Assembly: GCF_932294415.1 (NCBI RefSeq)
Contig: NC_065535.1
Span: 94,752,862-94,816,861, forward strand
Origin: Quercus robur
Lineage: Eukaryota > Streptophyta > Magnoliopsida > Fagales > Fagaceae
DNA length: 64,000 bases
Direction of reading: 5' to 3'
Below are positions 45,676 to 57,555 of this stretch, piece after piece. The translations under genes and the position numbers were made by a program. Numbering within the stretch: position 1 is the stretch's first letter; every line of letters begins with the position of its first letter. The notes under the pieces were generated by a model that searched no databases, was not told the origin of the DNA, and saw only the letters and a program-made list of their open reading frames with translations.

Positions 45676-46486
45676 TATTCCGTGACAAAACCCTAAAACA
45701 GACTCTAGACTTAACATGTGAGTTGGGAACAGTTGATCAAAACTCACTCACACCTAATTCTAGAAGCTGTGAAGCACTTGAATCATATGAACATAAACTC
45801 CTGAAACACAACAATACACCATGATCATTGTAAGCAGAAAATTATTAATGCATATGAAACAGGCAAAAAGAGATCAAGCATAAGATGGAGTTAATGAACA
45901 AACCATGGCTTGATCAACCAAGTGAACACCACAAGGTAGTGATCACAGTGTTCATTCACACTTGGAATGAACACAAGGACATACAAGCTAACAAGCACAA
46001 AGCAAGACACTTGTATGTTCAACACTCAACCAATGCATAGCTCACATGGCATATGCATCTAGGAACAATCTTACAAGGGCACAAGAGTGACAGTACATAA
46101 ACCACAATGCAGAACATTTAGATTTAAAATACTGATTTCACATAGCATAAAGGCTGCACTTAAGCATGGTACATACCACAAGGCCTACAAACTATGCATA
46201 AAACAATAACCCTAAAAGCTTACATAAGCAAATGGGTACAAACCAACAAATACCTGAATAATCATCATCAAACATATATAAAAGTTTATCCAAGAGTATA
46301 TGAAGAAAGTTAGAAACAGTTATACACCAAAACACAGTGTATCAAAACCAAAATAACCATAAGTTTTGAAGATAAGACGAAAAACAAAATTATGTGTGTG
46401 TGTGTACTCCCCCTATCACTATGCACACTTCCCTTTGAACTTTTCTCCCCCTTACTGAATGCTCTCCCCCTTTTTGTCACGAATAG

Positions 46487-47632
46487 CTAAAGACTCTCGT
46501 CCAACTTTCGTTGAATCTCATCTAGCTGATTCTCCATAGTCTCGAGTCGCATTTGGACATGGTTGTTTGTGGAGTAGAGAAGTGCCACAAGCTCATCAAC
46601 CCGTTTCTGAATATGCTCAAGAACACTGCCAACTCTGTCAGTAGGAGAAGCAGTTTGTGCTTGCGGAATACCAGCCGGTGAAGCTTCAGGAACATCACGA
46701 GATGCAGATGTGGTATGTGCAGGTGTCTCTGAGTCAGGGGCAGATGAAGGACCCGGAGAGATGTGAGCATGTCTTAGTGATTTGGAGGAGTGACTTCTGC
46801 TCGCTTGAAGAGTTAACAAAGAAATGGGACGTTGACGAGTCAACATTTTACCATCTGCAGGAGGAATAATGCCAGCACTAAGGATGAGTTTCATGACGAG
46901 ACTGCAAAATGGAATGATTCCTCGAGCTGTAGATCGACAAGCGGTCTTCCTCAAGTTGTAGTAGATGTGAGCACATATATCAATGGGGGCTCCGGTAATG
47001 AGATCACACAGAAATATAGCTCTCCCAAGATTGATGAATGTAGTGTTGGACAATGGGTAGAGATTGGTGAACATGATCAACTTCAGTGTGGTCAACTCAG
47101 GTGCAAACTTTGCGGTGCTGATGGAAGTTCCTGCACTAGACACCTCATGATCGTGTCCTAGGATTTGTAGAATTTCCCCAACCTCTGGATTTCGTTCATC
47201 ATAGGGAGTTAAGTTCACATTCTGAGGTCTGGTGATGCCGAGAAGATCTGCGATGGAGTCTGGGGTAACACTAAACTCTGTTCCTCTGACCCAGAAAATG
47301 AGGATAGGTCCAAGATCAGATGCATTGGAGAAGCATTCCTTGACCAGCTCATCCATTGGATCATCAAAGTTTCCGAACAAGTTTGCCCAGTCTCGTTTCT
47401 CAAAGATTCGAGGGATGAAAGTAGTCCCTAAGGTGTTGAACTCTACTACCCGCTCCACTATAGTTGTTGACTTGTCAAACACATTTGAGTAGGCGTGTGA
47501 GTTCAGGGGAACTCTGAATCTATCCTCATTGGGATCTTGAGATGCTTGAGATGAAAGACGAGTCCTTTTAGCAACTGGGGTTGCTGGTTCGTCAGAAACA
47601 ATGTCTTTACCCCTGGAAGATCGACGAGACAT
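46487..47632 (-). CDS. Retrotransposon-borne plant transposon-like protein (aORF)
   Basis: Open frame of 381 residues from ATG at 47632, intact. It begins MSRRSSRGKDIVSDEP with a basic segment (VAKRTR), then has the block found in proteins annotated as putative plant transposon protein (Transposase_32-like): FEKRDWANLFGNF, FWVRGTEFSVTPDSIADLLG, TTLKLIMFTNLYPLSNTTF. A Ser/Pro/Thr-rich linker follows, then a C-terminal coiled-coil-like end (VLEHIQKRVDELVALL, MENQLDEIQRKLDESL). The molecular role is unknown; such ORFs are often embedded in plant LTR elements. The ATG is preceded directly by TTCTCTTGCAG, a good splice acceptor, suggesting expression from a spliced transcript. The C-terminal family assignment is from memory of the domain style. 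Confidence 0.72.
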   Translation of the reverse strand: MSRRSSRGKDIVSDEPATPVAKRTRLSSQASQDPNEDRFRVPLNSHAYSNVFDKSTTIVERVVEFNTLGTTFIPRIFEKRDWANLFGNFDDPMDELVKECFSNASDLGPILIFWVRGTEFSVTPDSIADLLGITRPQNVNLTPYDERNPEVGEILQILGHDHEVSSAGTSISTAKFAPELTTLKLIMFTNLYPLSNTTFINLGRAIFLCDLITGAPIDICAHIYYNLRKTACRSTARGIIPFCSLVMKLILSAGIIPPADGKMLTRQRPISLLTLQASRSHSSKSLRHAHISPGPSSAPDSETPAHTTSASRDVPEASPAGIPQAQTASPTDRVGSVLEHIQKRVDELVALLYSTNNHVQMRLETMENQLDEIQRKLDESL

Positions 47633-49769
47633 CTGCAAGAGAACAGGCCAACAGAAAAGAACCAAGCAACAATACCCCACAAAAGATTGTCAACAAGATT
47701 CAGTATAAACAATATTTCAATATAAAAACCCAGACTGAATAAAGTGCAGACCCAACCAATCCTTCCAACAAAGGACGCATAAACTAATACGTGCATCAAA
47801 GTTGGTGAAAGTGCACCAAGACAAAGAAAGGCAACACAACTGTCATTGAGACACGGTAACATGACCATGATATGCAATAAGAAACAGCATATGAGCATTT
47901 AGAACAGATAACATAAATCACTCCATCAGAGACAGGAACATGGGGAAAATATTTCAATCATGAAGAAACCAAACATCCACACTGGAGCACGTGGAAAGAC
48001 AAACATTATGTTATCATATCAACTCAGAAACCAGAACCAAACACCAACATCAATATTCAGGCAAGTGTAATGAGTAAGTCACATAAACACCAAACCCATT
48101 TCAGAAAAGATCCTCAGATTCAATAATCAGCAAAAAAAATCAGAACAATGAAAAACACATAGACTGCTCAGCATGAAAACGGGTGAGAACAATATCAAAA
48201 CAGGATACGCCATACCCATTACACATAGAGATAAGAATAACAAACACAAAACCAGTCCAAAACAGTAACAGAAATATGCAGGAAACAGAAACTGAGATTT
48301 GAGAAAGCAAAACCCATACCTTTTCTTGATGATTTGGAGAAGAAACGAAGCACCAAAAGGATTTGAAAAATGGATTCACGACGAGTTTTGGGAGAAAACA
48401 GCAGTTTTAAGAGAAAATGAACAGTTACAAAAGTTCGAGGGAAAACTGAAAGAGGTTTAAAACTGCTCCTGTTTCTGCAAAACACGCGATTTTCGCGACT
48501 GGTTCAAGTCGCCACACAGTCGCCAGCTCAAGCCGCCAAAACAGTCGAGGAAAATTTTGAAAAAATTTTTCTAAGTGTTTTTCGCGACTGGAAGGTCTAC
48601 CCGCGAGTGAGTCGCGAGCCGAGCCGCGAAAATCTCTGAGTGAATCTCGCGACTGGACCTTCCACTCGCGAACAAGTCGCCAAAACTGACCAGCGAAGAT
48701 GCAACTGAGGCTCGCGACTTGACACACCCGCGACTGAGCCGCCAAAACAGGGCAAAACTGTATTTTTGAAATTTTCAGATTTTTCCAGCAAAATACTTTC
48801 CAAAAACACCTAAAACACTCAAAAATCTTTTTGTGCTTGAATTATCAAAGATTGAGCATGTGAAAACACATTTTATCAAGTACAATCACACAAATGAATA
48901 CGGCATTTATCAAACATAAACTTGTGTGTTGTGTGTGGATATCAACAATGAAATAGTCCTTTGTCTAATGTGAAGCTTCAATGATCAATTCAACCAAGGC
49001 ATACACAATTAGCACTAGATCATGTGACCAATCTCAATTATAGAAATATGAATATATGACTTCCCACACAACTTGATAACATAACTTCGAGCCTTTCATT
49101 TGACTCCACTTTCAGCCATAACATATGATCTTTTGAGGCAATCATCTCTCATTGTGAGAGGTATAGACAACATTTTTCTTTGAAGAACAGGCCTTTGGCC
49201 TTTTTGAAAGAAATTTCACTTTTGATATAAGGTCGCTTACCCTTTTTCCTAGTCAAATACTAGAATGTGCGACAGGCTTTTGCAGCTCAATATCTCTTTT
49301 CATTTGGAGATTTACATTTAGTGAGCTCTTTTTAGCAAAAAAAATAAAAAATGGGAAGAGATATAGACACAAGTCTATGCATGTTTCAAGATCAACATAA
49401 CCATTCACTAATCATTCATGACAAGTTCGAAGATCTATTTACAACAATCACATAGAATTCAAGATTTTTCCCATAGTGATATGAGTGCATGAAGACAAGC
49501 AATGTTCGACAATGCACAAAGCCATTAGCACAAAGGTACACGGCAAAACGAGTTTTAAGACAAAACTCAACAAAGTCAAACAAGCCTTTTTGATTTTCAA
49601 ATTTTTATGTAATTTTTGGATTTTTGACTCAAAAAAAAAACAAAAAGATTGATAAAACACAATTAAGAAATATTCGCAAACAAACAACCAAAATCAAAAA
49701 CAACAAGCATACCAAACAAACATAGTCACAAAGCATAGGAAGTATTAATGCATGGACATGTTGTAATGC
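47633..49769 (-). other. Non-coding internal region of the LTR element
   Basis: About 2.1 kb between gag and the extra ORF where pol would be expected. Only non-retroviral short frames are present. It includes a CG-rich cluster at 48485-48750 with many TCGCGACT, CCGCGA and GTCGCCA words, similar to those in the LTRs. The rest is AT-rich. Confidence 0.75.
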
Positions 49770-51740
49770 TTATGCATGAGTACCCCTTTTCACCCACACG
49801 TCACTTGCGTTTGGGGTGATTTCCTTAAAGGATTGGGTACGAGAGTTAGGGCTTTCAAACCTTCGTGAGAAGCTTTCCAAGCAGTTGGTGAATGCACCAA
49901 TCATCTTCATCACGTTCACCATTCCGGGATCTCCATGTTGCTCTCTAGGTTGATCACCTGCCCAAGTTCTCCTATCAACTCTTGGTCCTCCTGACCTTTG
50001 AGGAGTTGCACTGTTCATTGCCCTCAGCTTTTGGCAATTTGGTCGAGTGTGCCCTTGAAGTCCGCAATAATGGCACACATACATTCCTCTAGGACCTCTT
50101 TGTGGTCGTGGGCGTGACTTGGCACGAGACTCGGACCTGCCCATAGACTGATTCCGATGATTCAGCATCCGTTGGTCCACCACATTCTTCTTTTTCTCCA
50201 CCTCGAGGTTCACACTCGTAGAGTCAGCTACAACTGGATCTTTGGACTTCACAAACTTCACTTCTTTAGTGACATTTCCAGTTGAGCTACTTCCTCCGGT
50301 ATATCCCAGTCCGGATTTGTCTGAGAAGCTCTTTTGAGATGATATAACATCATCAAGCTTCTTGGTGGTGACCCTCTCTATTTTTGCATTTGCTTGAACA
50401 ACCTCACTTTCAAGAAATCTAACTTTAGTGTAAGCTTCGGAGAGCTCGCCATTCAAAGTTTCAATCTCGTATTTGGCCTCCCTATACTGGATTAGGAGAC
50501 TTTTGTAGTCCTCCTCAGCCTTCTTCATCTTTCTCACAGCAGCCTTGGCCACCCTTGTGTATTCACCAGATTTCTCCAAAAGTGAGTTGTAATTTTCTTG
50601 AAGAGTAGCTGTGCTTTCTTCTTCTTCAGCTTCCGATTCTTCAACAATACCTAGTGAGTCATCCTCACTATGTTCTCCAAGGTCTTGAACAAGCAAATTC
50701 AATTCATCCGAAGACTCAACATGAGCAATAGTCATGAAAGCTGAATAGTTCCCTTCTCCATCACAGCTCTCTTCAGATTCTGAGTCGGATGAGTCGGAAT
50801 CACTTAAGGTCGTGGCATACACCTTGCCTTTTGATTTCAAATAATTAGGACATTCCCTCTTGAAGTGTCCATGCCCGTTGCATTCAAAACAAGTAACACC
50901 TTGTGTTGATTGGGATTCTTTTCCATCTTTCCTTTGGAAATCCCTCTTCTCCCTTCCAGAATTTTGGAATTTTCTCTTATCATCAAATTTTCCATTGTTT
51001 TTGAATTTCAAAAACTTCTTGAAATTTTTAACAAGATAGGCTACATCCTTGTCCACCATATCTTCTCCCGAAGAGCCTTGATCTTCCACCTTCTCATTGA
51101 CAGTCTTTAGAGCAAGGGATTTTCCCTTCCGTTGATTTGGCAGTGACATCTCATAGGTCTGTAGAGATCCAACCAGCTCTTGTACCTTGATGTCGTCAAG
51201 ATCCTTGCTCTCTTCAATGGCTGTCACTTTGGCACGGAAGCTTTCCGGCAATGATCAAAGGATCTTCCTTACAATCTTAGAGTCCTCCATCTTCTCCCCC
51301 AAGTTAAACTTGCTGACAACCACTTCATTTAACTTCCCATAGAACGAGTCGAAAGACTCATCCTCACTCATCTTGAGCTCCTCAAACCGAGTGGTCAGCA
51401 TTTGTAACTTGGTATCTTTCACCTTCTTCGTGCCTTCATAAGTTGTTTCCAGAATCTCCCATGCATCTTTGGCAATAATAATGTGAGAAATCCTGTGAAA
51501 TTCATCTGGAGACACACCACAGAAAATAGCATTTAGTGCTTTACTGTTAGCATTAGATGCAGTAAGTGCTGCCTTATCCCATGTGGATTTGGCTGCCTCA
51601 GGTTTGGCCCAACCAATCTCAACAGCATCCCACACGGATTCATCAATAGAGCATAAAAAGGCTCTCATACGAACCTTCCAAAATGCATAATTACTTCCAT
51701 CAAAATATGGAGGTGCATTAAGGGATTGAGACCTATCCAT
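49770..51740 (-). pseudogene. Ty1-copia-type gag with one internal stop
   Basis: From ATG at 51740 the product begins MDRSQSLNAPPYFDGSNYAF and WKVRMRAFLCSIDESVWDAV, the gag N-terminal (DUF4219/UBN2-like) region. It continues through WEILETTYEGTKKVKDTKLQ to LGEKMEDSKIVRKIL, where TGA (51255-51257) replaces the expected CGA Arg. The same frame then continues 493 codons: SLPESFRAKV, a basic stretch, zinc knuckle CFECNGHGHFKREC, an acidic Ser/Asp/Glu region, a coiled coil, and a second knuckle CHYCGLQGHTRPNC. Total about 660 residues. It packages the RNA into virus-like particles. The lone stop suggests very recent loss or occasional readthrough. Confidence 0.88.
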
Positions 51741-51796
51741 CTCAAAAGAAAGGGAGTCAAGGATCACACAATGGTAATGAAACCAAACAGCTGTGT

Positions 51797-51812
51797 ACCC
51801 GCTCTGATACCA
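51797..51812 (-). other. tRNA-Met primer-binding site
   Basis: Minus-strand TGGTATCAGAGCGGGT, two bases after the end of the 5' LTR, is the standard complement to the 3' end of plant initiator tRNA-Met. It sets the element's orientation. Confidence 0.92.
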
Positions 51813-51814
51813 AT

Positions 51815-52928
51815 TGAAAGTTCAAAAACGTGTACAAAAACACTTTTGAACGTTTAGACCCCCAAAAACCAATTTAATCAATACAAGCAATATGTTAAAC
51901 AACTAGTGTGCGGAAACTTAACATATGCTATAACATGGAATTGATTAAACAACTATCTAAGCCACATCAAAATAAACCACAGCAGATTAATGTAAAGGCA
52001 GAGATAGAGAGGAAGGAAGATGCAAACACAGCGATAACACCAGATATGTTATCGAAGAGGAAACCGAAGACCTCGGCGAAAAACCTCTCCGCCGCCCTCC
52101 AAGCGGTAATCAATCCACTAGAAAATACAGTTGGGATACAAGGACAGCAATAGACCCTCCAAGCCTAATCTACCCAATGCACCTAAGCCCTCCAAGCTTC
52201 TTGCTCCAACGAGGTTGCGCCGAACCTTTTTCTTTTCTAGCTTTCCGGATTCCGCTACTACACCGTAGCATCAACCAATAAAGATTGGCTCCTTCCTAAC
52301 TGCTTCCCAGAACTCCAAACGTCTGTCTCACAGAGATGATAATGGTGAGAACTAGGTTTGGTATAATGGCCTCTCAAGGATTTGACAATGGAGAGGAAGA
52401 GAGTGAGGGATTTTGATGAGACTCTAAGGTAGAGATTGTGGGTGAAACAATCTGGTTTTTCTTTAGGGTTTCTCTCTCAAAATTCTCTCTGGAAGCTCTC
52501 TTTCAATTGTGGGTTAAAAGGGTATTTATACTGGAGTGAAGAGGAATGCGAAACGTCAGGTTTTTCTCCAAAACAGGGGTGGCTCGCGGCTTGACCTCGC
52601 GGCTTGACTAAGTCGCGAGTTCCAGTCGCGAGTTAACCGTATGGCCAGTTGTCCTGTTTTGTCCTGTAGTGCTCCAGCTAGCATGACTGTTCATCTTCCA
52701 GCATGCTTGGCACGTGTGCAGATTCTGGCGGGTTGAAGCCGCGAGTCCAGCCACGAGTTCCAGCCGCGACACTCTGTTTTCTTGCACACTCTTGAGTAAT
52801 CTTCACACTATCTCACTCACTACCCTTACAACAATCCCACCTAAATACAGGGTTACTAAATGCTGAATTACAAGCAAATTTGGCACGGAATAAAGCCAAT
52901 TAGATGGTTGAATAAATTCAACCTTACA
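51815..52928 (-). repeat. 5' LTR
   Basis: 1114 bp, same length as the other LTR. In element orientation it starts TGTAAGG and ends TTTGAACTTTCA. TATTTATACTGG near 52524 (plus strand) lies in an AT-rich part; the promoter was not located precisely. Confidence 0.95.
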
Positions 52929-52933
52929 GTTTG

Positions 52934-54001
52934 ATTAGTGTTCTCCCCAATATTTAGGTTTCAAAATTTTGATGGGTTTGGTTTTTTGGACGTTAATCAC
53001 TTGCTTTGGTATGGGTTTTGTTGTATTTTGGTACCTTGGTGCCTTTTGATTGGATTCCAAAGTGGTTAAGTTCAACCCTAAACAAATCTGATTTGTCTAT
53101 TATGAGAATCTTGTTTTCATTTTCCAGCTAATTTTGTTTGGGTTTCAAATCATGATTTTTTTTAGGAAGAAACATTTTGGGGTTTTTCTTTGTATTTTAT
53201 CCCCGGTCTTGGCTGCTGTGTTTGTTCTTTTGATTGGATTTATTTAGTTAGTATTTCAAGTTCTTACATGAATAAATCATATATTATGTTTGCATTGAGA
53301 TCTTTGGTGATATTAACCATCAGAGTGACATACTTATTTTCTACATGTCCCTTAAAGCTTTTGGATTGTCAAGCTTCTATTGCTTCAGAAGAAAATGTCA
53401 TTGTTATTTGGGTGATTCATAATAAGGGCCAATTTAGATCAAGAAATTATCACAGTTAACTATAAAACCAAAATATTCAAATATAAACAGGAAGATAAAT
53501 AGTAGAATTGTAGGAAAATTACTATAAGAAAAAACCATTCTTTCATGAAATAATGTGTAGTTCCTGCTGTAATTATCTGTTTATGGAACTCAGCCTATCA
53601 TAAGTTTGGCTTTACTTAACCATAGTAACACTTTGCTTGAATCTATATCAATTACGCTTTGGCATGTCTTTCAGCTACTCTAAGCTCTGAAGAACTTATG
53701 CTATTTCTCTAAGAAAATGTCATTGTTATTCTTCTTTTTGGGGTTTTTCTTTGTATTCTATCCCCAGTCTTGCACTGCTGTGTTTGTTCTTTTGCGCGCT
53801 GCTGTGCATTTTCCAGCACTTCCTGCATCAGTTGTTAGGCTCACAGGGGCTGGTGATTGCTTGGTTGGTGGGATGCTTGCTTCCATTTGCGCAGGTTTAA
53901 ATCTTATGTAGAGTGTGGCAGTTGGAATTGCGGCAACCAAAGCTGCTGTTGAGGCAGAAACCAGTGTGCCTACTGCATTTAGTTTGGCCTCAATTGCAGG
54001 T
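52934..54001 (+). pseudogene. PfkB-type (pseudouridine-kinase-like) gene fragment
   Basis: About 53793-54000 encodes AVHFPALPASVVRLTGAGDC and LVGGMLASICAGLNLM, then TAG at 53909-53911, then SVAVGIAATKAAVEAETSV and PTAFSLASIAG up to a GTCTGTG donor. GAGD is the catalytic anion-hole/base motif of ribokinase-family sugar kinases; the surrounding sequence fits the plant pseudouridine-kinase branch. The stop replaces an expected Gln (CAG to TAG). The ATP-site C-terminus and most N-terminal exons were not found. The preceding 52934-53790 is intron-like, resembles the intron of the captured gene arms (34780-35110), and holds a 57-bp internal repeat (53177 and 53736). The LTR element lies just upstream. 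Confidence 0.7.
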
Positions 54002-55221
54002 CTGTGTTCACGTATTCCATTTACAACTATTTTGTCTAGATATATAAACTTTGCTTGATAAGTTCTTCTCATAAAGGGTTTTGGGCTTTCCTGGAATCAA
54101 ATGAATCCATATCATATTCCATAGCATTTGGAGGCACCAGTCCATTATCAAAATAGGAGTAGTAGTCATCACAAAATAATTAATGTTCGCTATCATTTCC
54201 ATTTCTTGTACCAAATTCTCATTAATTTTGAAATTTATAGTTAATGGTCCTTCCAAATGCTATGAGAAACAAAATGAATGTACTATTGGGGGGGAGGGGT
54301 GGGGATGGACTTCGCTATGTTCAATAGAGCAGAGCATTTGAACTCGTTCTAGGGGCTATCCAAATGCCATACTGATGAATTGGGCTTGAGAGAGATGTAC
54401 TATTTTGAGCAGTAATGTGCACCTCTTTGTACTTTGTGAATTGACAAGGGTCTTGCCTAAAGGATAAATTACAATGACAACCCCTGTGCTTTGTCCCTAA
54501 AGCAATGGCATCTGCATTGGCAGATCTATGTTAGGGCCAGGGGGCAAAATTCTAATAAAATCTTGTGTGTGTGTGTGTGTATTGAGTATGTATATATATT
54601 TTTTTTTTCGAAATTTTGGTAGACAAATACTTTTAACAGTTACCAAAAATTTATCATATCCAAATTGATGTATTTGCTCTGTTTAACTTTCTTTTCGATC
54701 AAATTTTCCAAAGTCTACATACCATATCCTTAGTATCCTATATTATCTTGAATTAACCATTGGTTGATTTCATATGTATGTCACTTTAATTAAGAAAAAG
54801 TGGTTCTGGCTTGAGTCAATTTGAATTTGAGTTTTAATTCAATCTAAACTTGATGTTTGTAATTAGATGTAAGTCCATTTCTAGACCTGTTTTTGTTTAT
54901 TAACTTGTGTTATTTCTTTATGCTGATTTGCAATAGGAAAGACTGAAGTTGGAGCAGTTATTGGTGTTGCTAGAAAGGACTGATGATAGGATGCACAGAA
55001 AGCATTGTCATTGATTATGAACAATATACTTCATCCCTTGTAATCAAATTTGTTGGGGTGGACCATGATAAATTTAGTGTGATGTAGTTTGTATTTTTCT
55101 TGTGTTTATTGTCAAATGCATGCGAATAATGTAATCACATGAAAGAGTTGTATAATAATATAATCTATCCTGGATAGATATTTCCTACCCTTTACCACCT
55201 TGAAGTTATACATGATTGTAT

Positions 55222-55773
55222 AAAAGAGATTAGATTAACATGGTTGGAGAGGCATTACTTGATCGAGCTCCATGCAAAATTGATTTTGGTTTTTTTTATT
55301 TAATTTTCTTTTAAGGGGTCCAAAAGTACTTTGACGGGATTAAAAACTCTTTAAGTTGATATTGTCAATTTCAATAATAAAAAAAATTTAGGCCTTTAAA
55401 TTGAAAACTTTTTTAAGGTTAAAGTTGAAATTTTGGAGCTTTAAAGAAAAGCGATAAGTAATTTATTGTACGAGTTTCATAAATCCAAATTAAATCTTTA
55501 AAACATTATTCACTATAATTTGTTTTTGAAGGGCTCAGAAAGTACTTTAAGGGTTAACGCTCTTGTACTTTAAGGGCTCTCTTGACAATTTCGCTAAAGA
55601 GCTTTAAGGTGTTCTTTAAGATTGAAATCAAATTTTAAGTTTAAAGGAAAATTTTGAAACTTTTAAGAAAGTTTCTACAATTTATTGTTCATGTTTTATA
55701 AATCCAGAATTTTAATATGCTATATTTACACTATTTTGCCAAATCACTAAAGATCTCCTCAAATTTAAGCTCT

Positions 55774-55821
<48 letters not shown>

Positions 55822-56412
55822 AAATTGTAGTGATTTCACATGTGTGCTTAGTTTTCAAAAATAAGGTTAGTGATCAATGTAAATTATGTATACAAATAAT
55901 AAACAGAAGCACAAATACTTACCGAGTTTTCGCCACAACAATTTCCTTGATCGCCACAAAACAACAACAAGAATCACATGAGCCACCGTCACAACTACAA
56001 TCACAATTACTAGTACAGTCATCATCACAATTACTAAACTCATCACTCATCTTGAAAGGACCTAGTTAAAGCTTCAAGAAAAATTCATACCTAGGAGAGA
56101 GACTGAGAGATCAGGGTCTTCAATCTTATATAAATCAACACAACTATGACTTTTTAAGGTTTCTCTTTACGAGTTCTACTTGGAATTGGATTACTTGTTC
56201 TATGTGGACTATGGCATCTTAAGGTATTTGGTTTTCCTAAATATTAGCACCATGTCGGTGATAAAATATTAGCACAATGCGAGTTCATATCAGGTTTAAC
56301 AAAAATAAAAAATAATTTAAAGAAAAAAAATTGAACTAGAAATCTAATAAATGAGAGACATGTGTATAAAAATAATTACCCCTAAATAAATGAGAGATAT
56401 TGTTGGATAAAA
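55222..56412 (-). repeat. Segmental duplication copy B of the cysteine-rich locus
   Basis: Near-identical to the intron, exon 1 and promoter of the gene at 33-34.3 kb. It starts within the intron, so exon 2 is absent. It extends past the promoter through AAAATATTAGCACAATGCGA into sequence shared with copy C. A long poly-A expansion lies at about 55778-55818. Confidence 0.9.
55923..56050 (-). pseudogene. Cysteine-rich gene exon 1, copy B, frameshifted
   Basis: 128 bp against 132 in copy A. Starts MSDEFSNCDDDCTSNCDCSC as in A, but a 4-base loss in the AAC/TGT run shifts the frame after SCDSCCC, so FCGDQGNCCGENS is lost. The GTAAG donor is kept but exon 2 is missing. Non-functional. Confidence 0.85.
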
Positions 56413-56551
56413 AATATTGGAATCTAGACCTAATTTTAAAATTTGAATGAAGCAAATGCATTTCTTTAGTATGGTATTTATGTTTATATTTTAATTCTTC
56501 TTTATAACCATTAATTTTTAATAATTTGTTATTTTCTTATTATTTTTCTAG

Positions 56552-56731
56552 AATAATGCTACAATTACAAATTATTTTATAACATTTTTACAAACTGTTG
56601 ATGTGACCATCTTTTTATTGGTTTTTATCTAAGCCTACCATTAACATCACTTTTTCATTTACCAACAACAACTCACCACATTAGCAGTTTGTAAAATTTT
56701 TTGTAAAAAAGTTTGTGTCTCTACTATTATT
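56552..56731. mobile_element. MITE with long inverted ends
   Basis: Left AATAATGCTACAATTACAAA and right (reverse complement) AATAATAGTAGAGACACAAA. The similarity continues through ACATTTTTACAAACTGTTGA on the left and ATTTTACAAACTGCTAATGT on the right. Same family as 32250-32431. Confidence 0.6.
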
Positions 56732-57399
56732 CATTTTCTATACATCCCCCTTCCAACTTCTATTTAATATTTTTGTTGAAAATGCATTAATTGACTAATA
56801 ATTAAAAAACAAAACTTCCAAAAGAAGATTAAACTAATGATTTCCTTCAATAATGTCATTTGGTAATTATCATTAAATGCATAATAACTAATAACTACAA
56901 AAAAAAAAAAAAAAAAAAAAAAAAACTACCAAAAATATTCCTGTGACAATTCATAAACTACCACCAAATAAAAACTTCCAAAGGGAGAGATGACATATTA
57001 AACCAATAATTTAAAAAAAAATCAAATGTATTTATATTTTAGTAATATTTATGTGTTATCTCTTTATTTACACCAAGTTCTTATAGAATTTAATCTCTTG
57101 ATAATATATAATATATAGGAGATTAAATTTTGTAAGGATGTCTTTCCAATTTTTTTTTTTTTTTTTTTTTGGTAAGGATGTGGTGTAAAATTCATGTTTT
57201 ACCTCATCCAATCTCAACATACCACATCTTCTTATCACTTATTTAAAAATAGGCACAACTACACTCAATCAATTCTAATAGCCAGAAAAATTCCAACCAA
57301 ATTAGGAGTTTATTGAGATGTTATTAGGTGTGGTAGGATGTATTGAATTTTAAGTAAAATACTAATGTGGCAATCTCTTATTGTACGATGTAAAACATG

Positions 57400-57555
57400 G
57401 AAAATTATTGAATACTCCTGGATTGCCATAAATGTGTACTCCCTCCTCTCACATGAATTGTGGGTCCCACCATAAATTTAATTAGTGAGACCTACAGTTA
57501 TGTGAGAGGAGAGAGTACGCATTTATGGTATTTTGGGAGTACCCAATAATTACCT
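57400..57555. mobile_element. MITE with 10-bp target duplication
   Basis: 156 bp; both ends carry AATTATTGxxTACTCC followed by CCATAAATG.GTACTC and CTCCTCTCACAT in inverted orientation. GTAAAACATG flanks it at 57390-57399 and 57556-57565. A 9-11 bp duplication is typical of Mutator-type elements. Confidence 0.8.

Larger units (their letters stand above)
44547..52928 (-). mobile_element. Young non-autonomous LTR retrotransposon (gag plus extra ORF, no pol)
   Basis: 8.38-kb element with two 1114-bp LTRs, a 5-bp target duplication GTTTG (44542-44546 and 52929-52933), a tRNA-Met primer-binding site and a polypurine tract. It reads on the minus strand. Internally it encodes a Ty1-copia-type gag and, downstream, a plant-transposon-protein ORF. 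No protease, integrase, reverse transcriptase or RNase H motif was found. It would need enzymes from a partner element. Four substitutions were noticed between the LTRs, all transitions, so insertion was recent. Confidence 0.93.
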
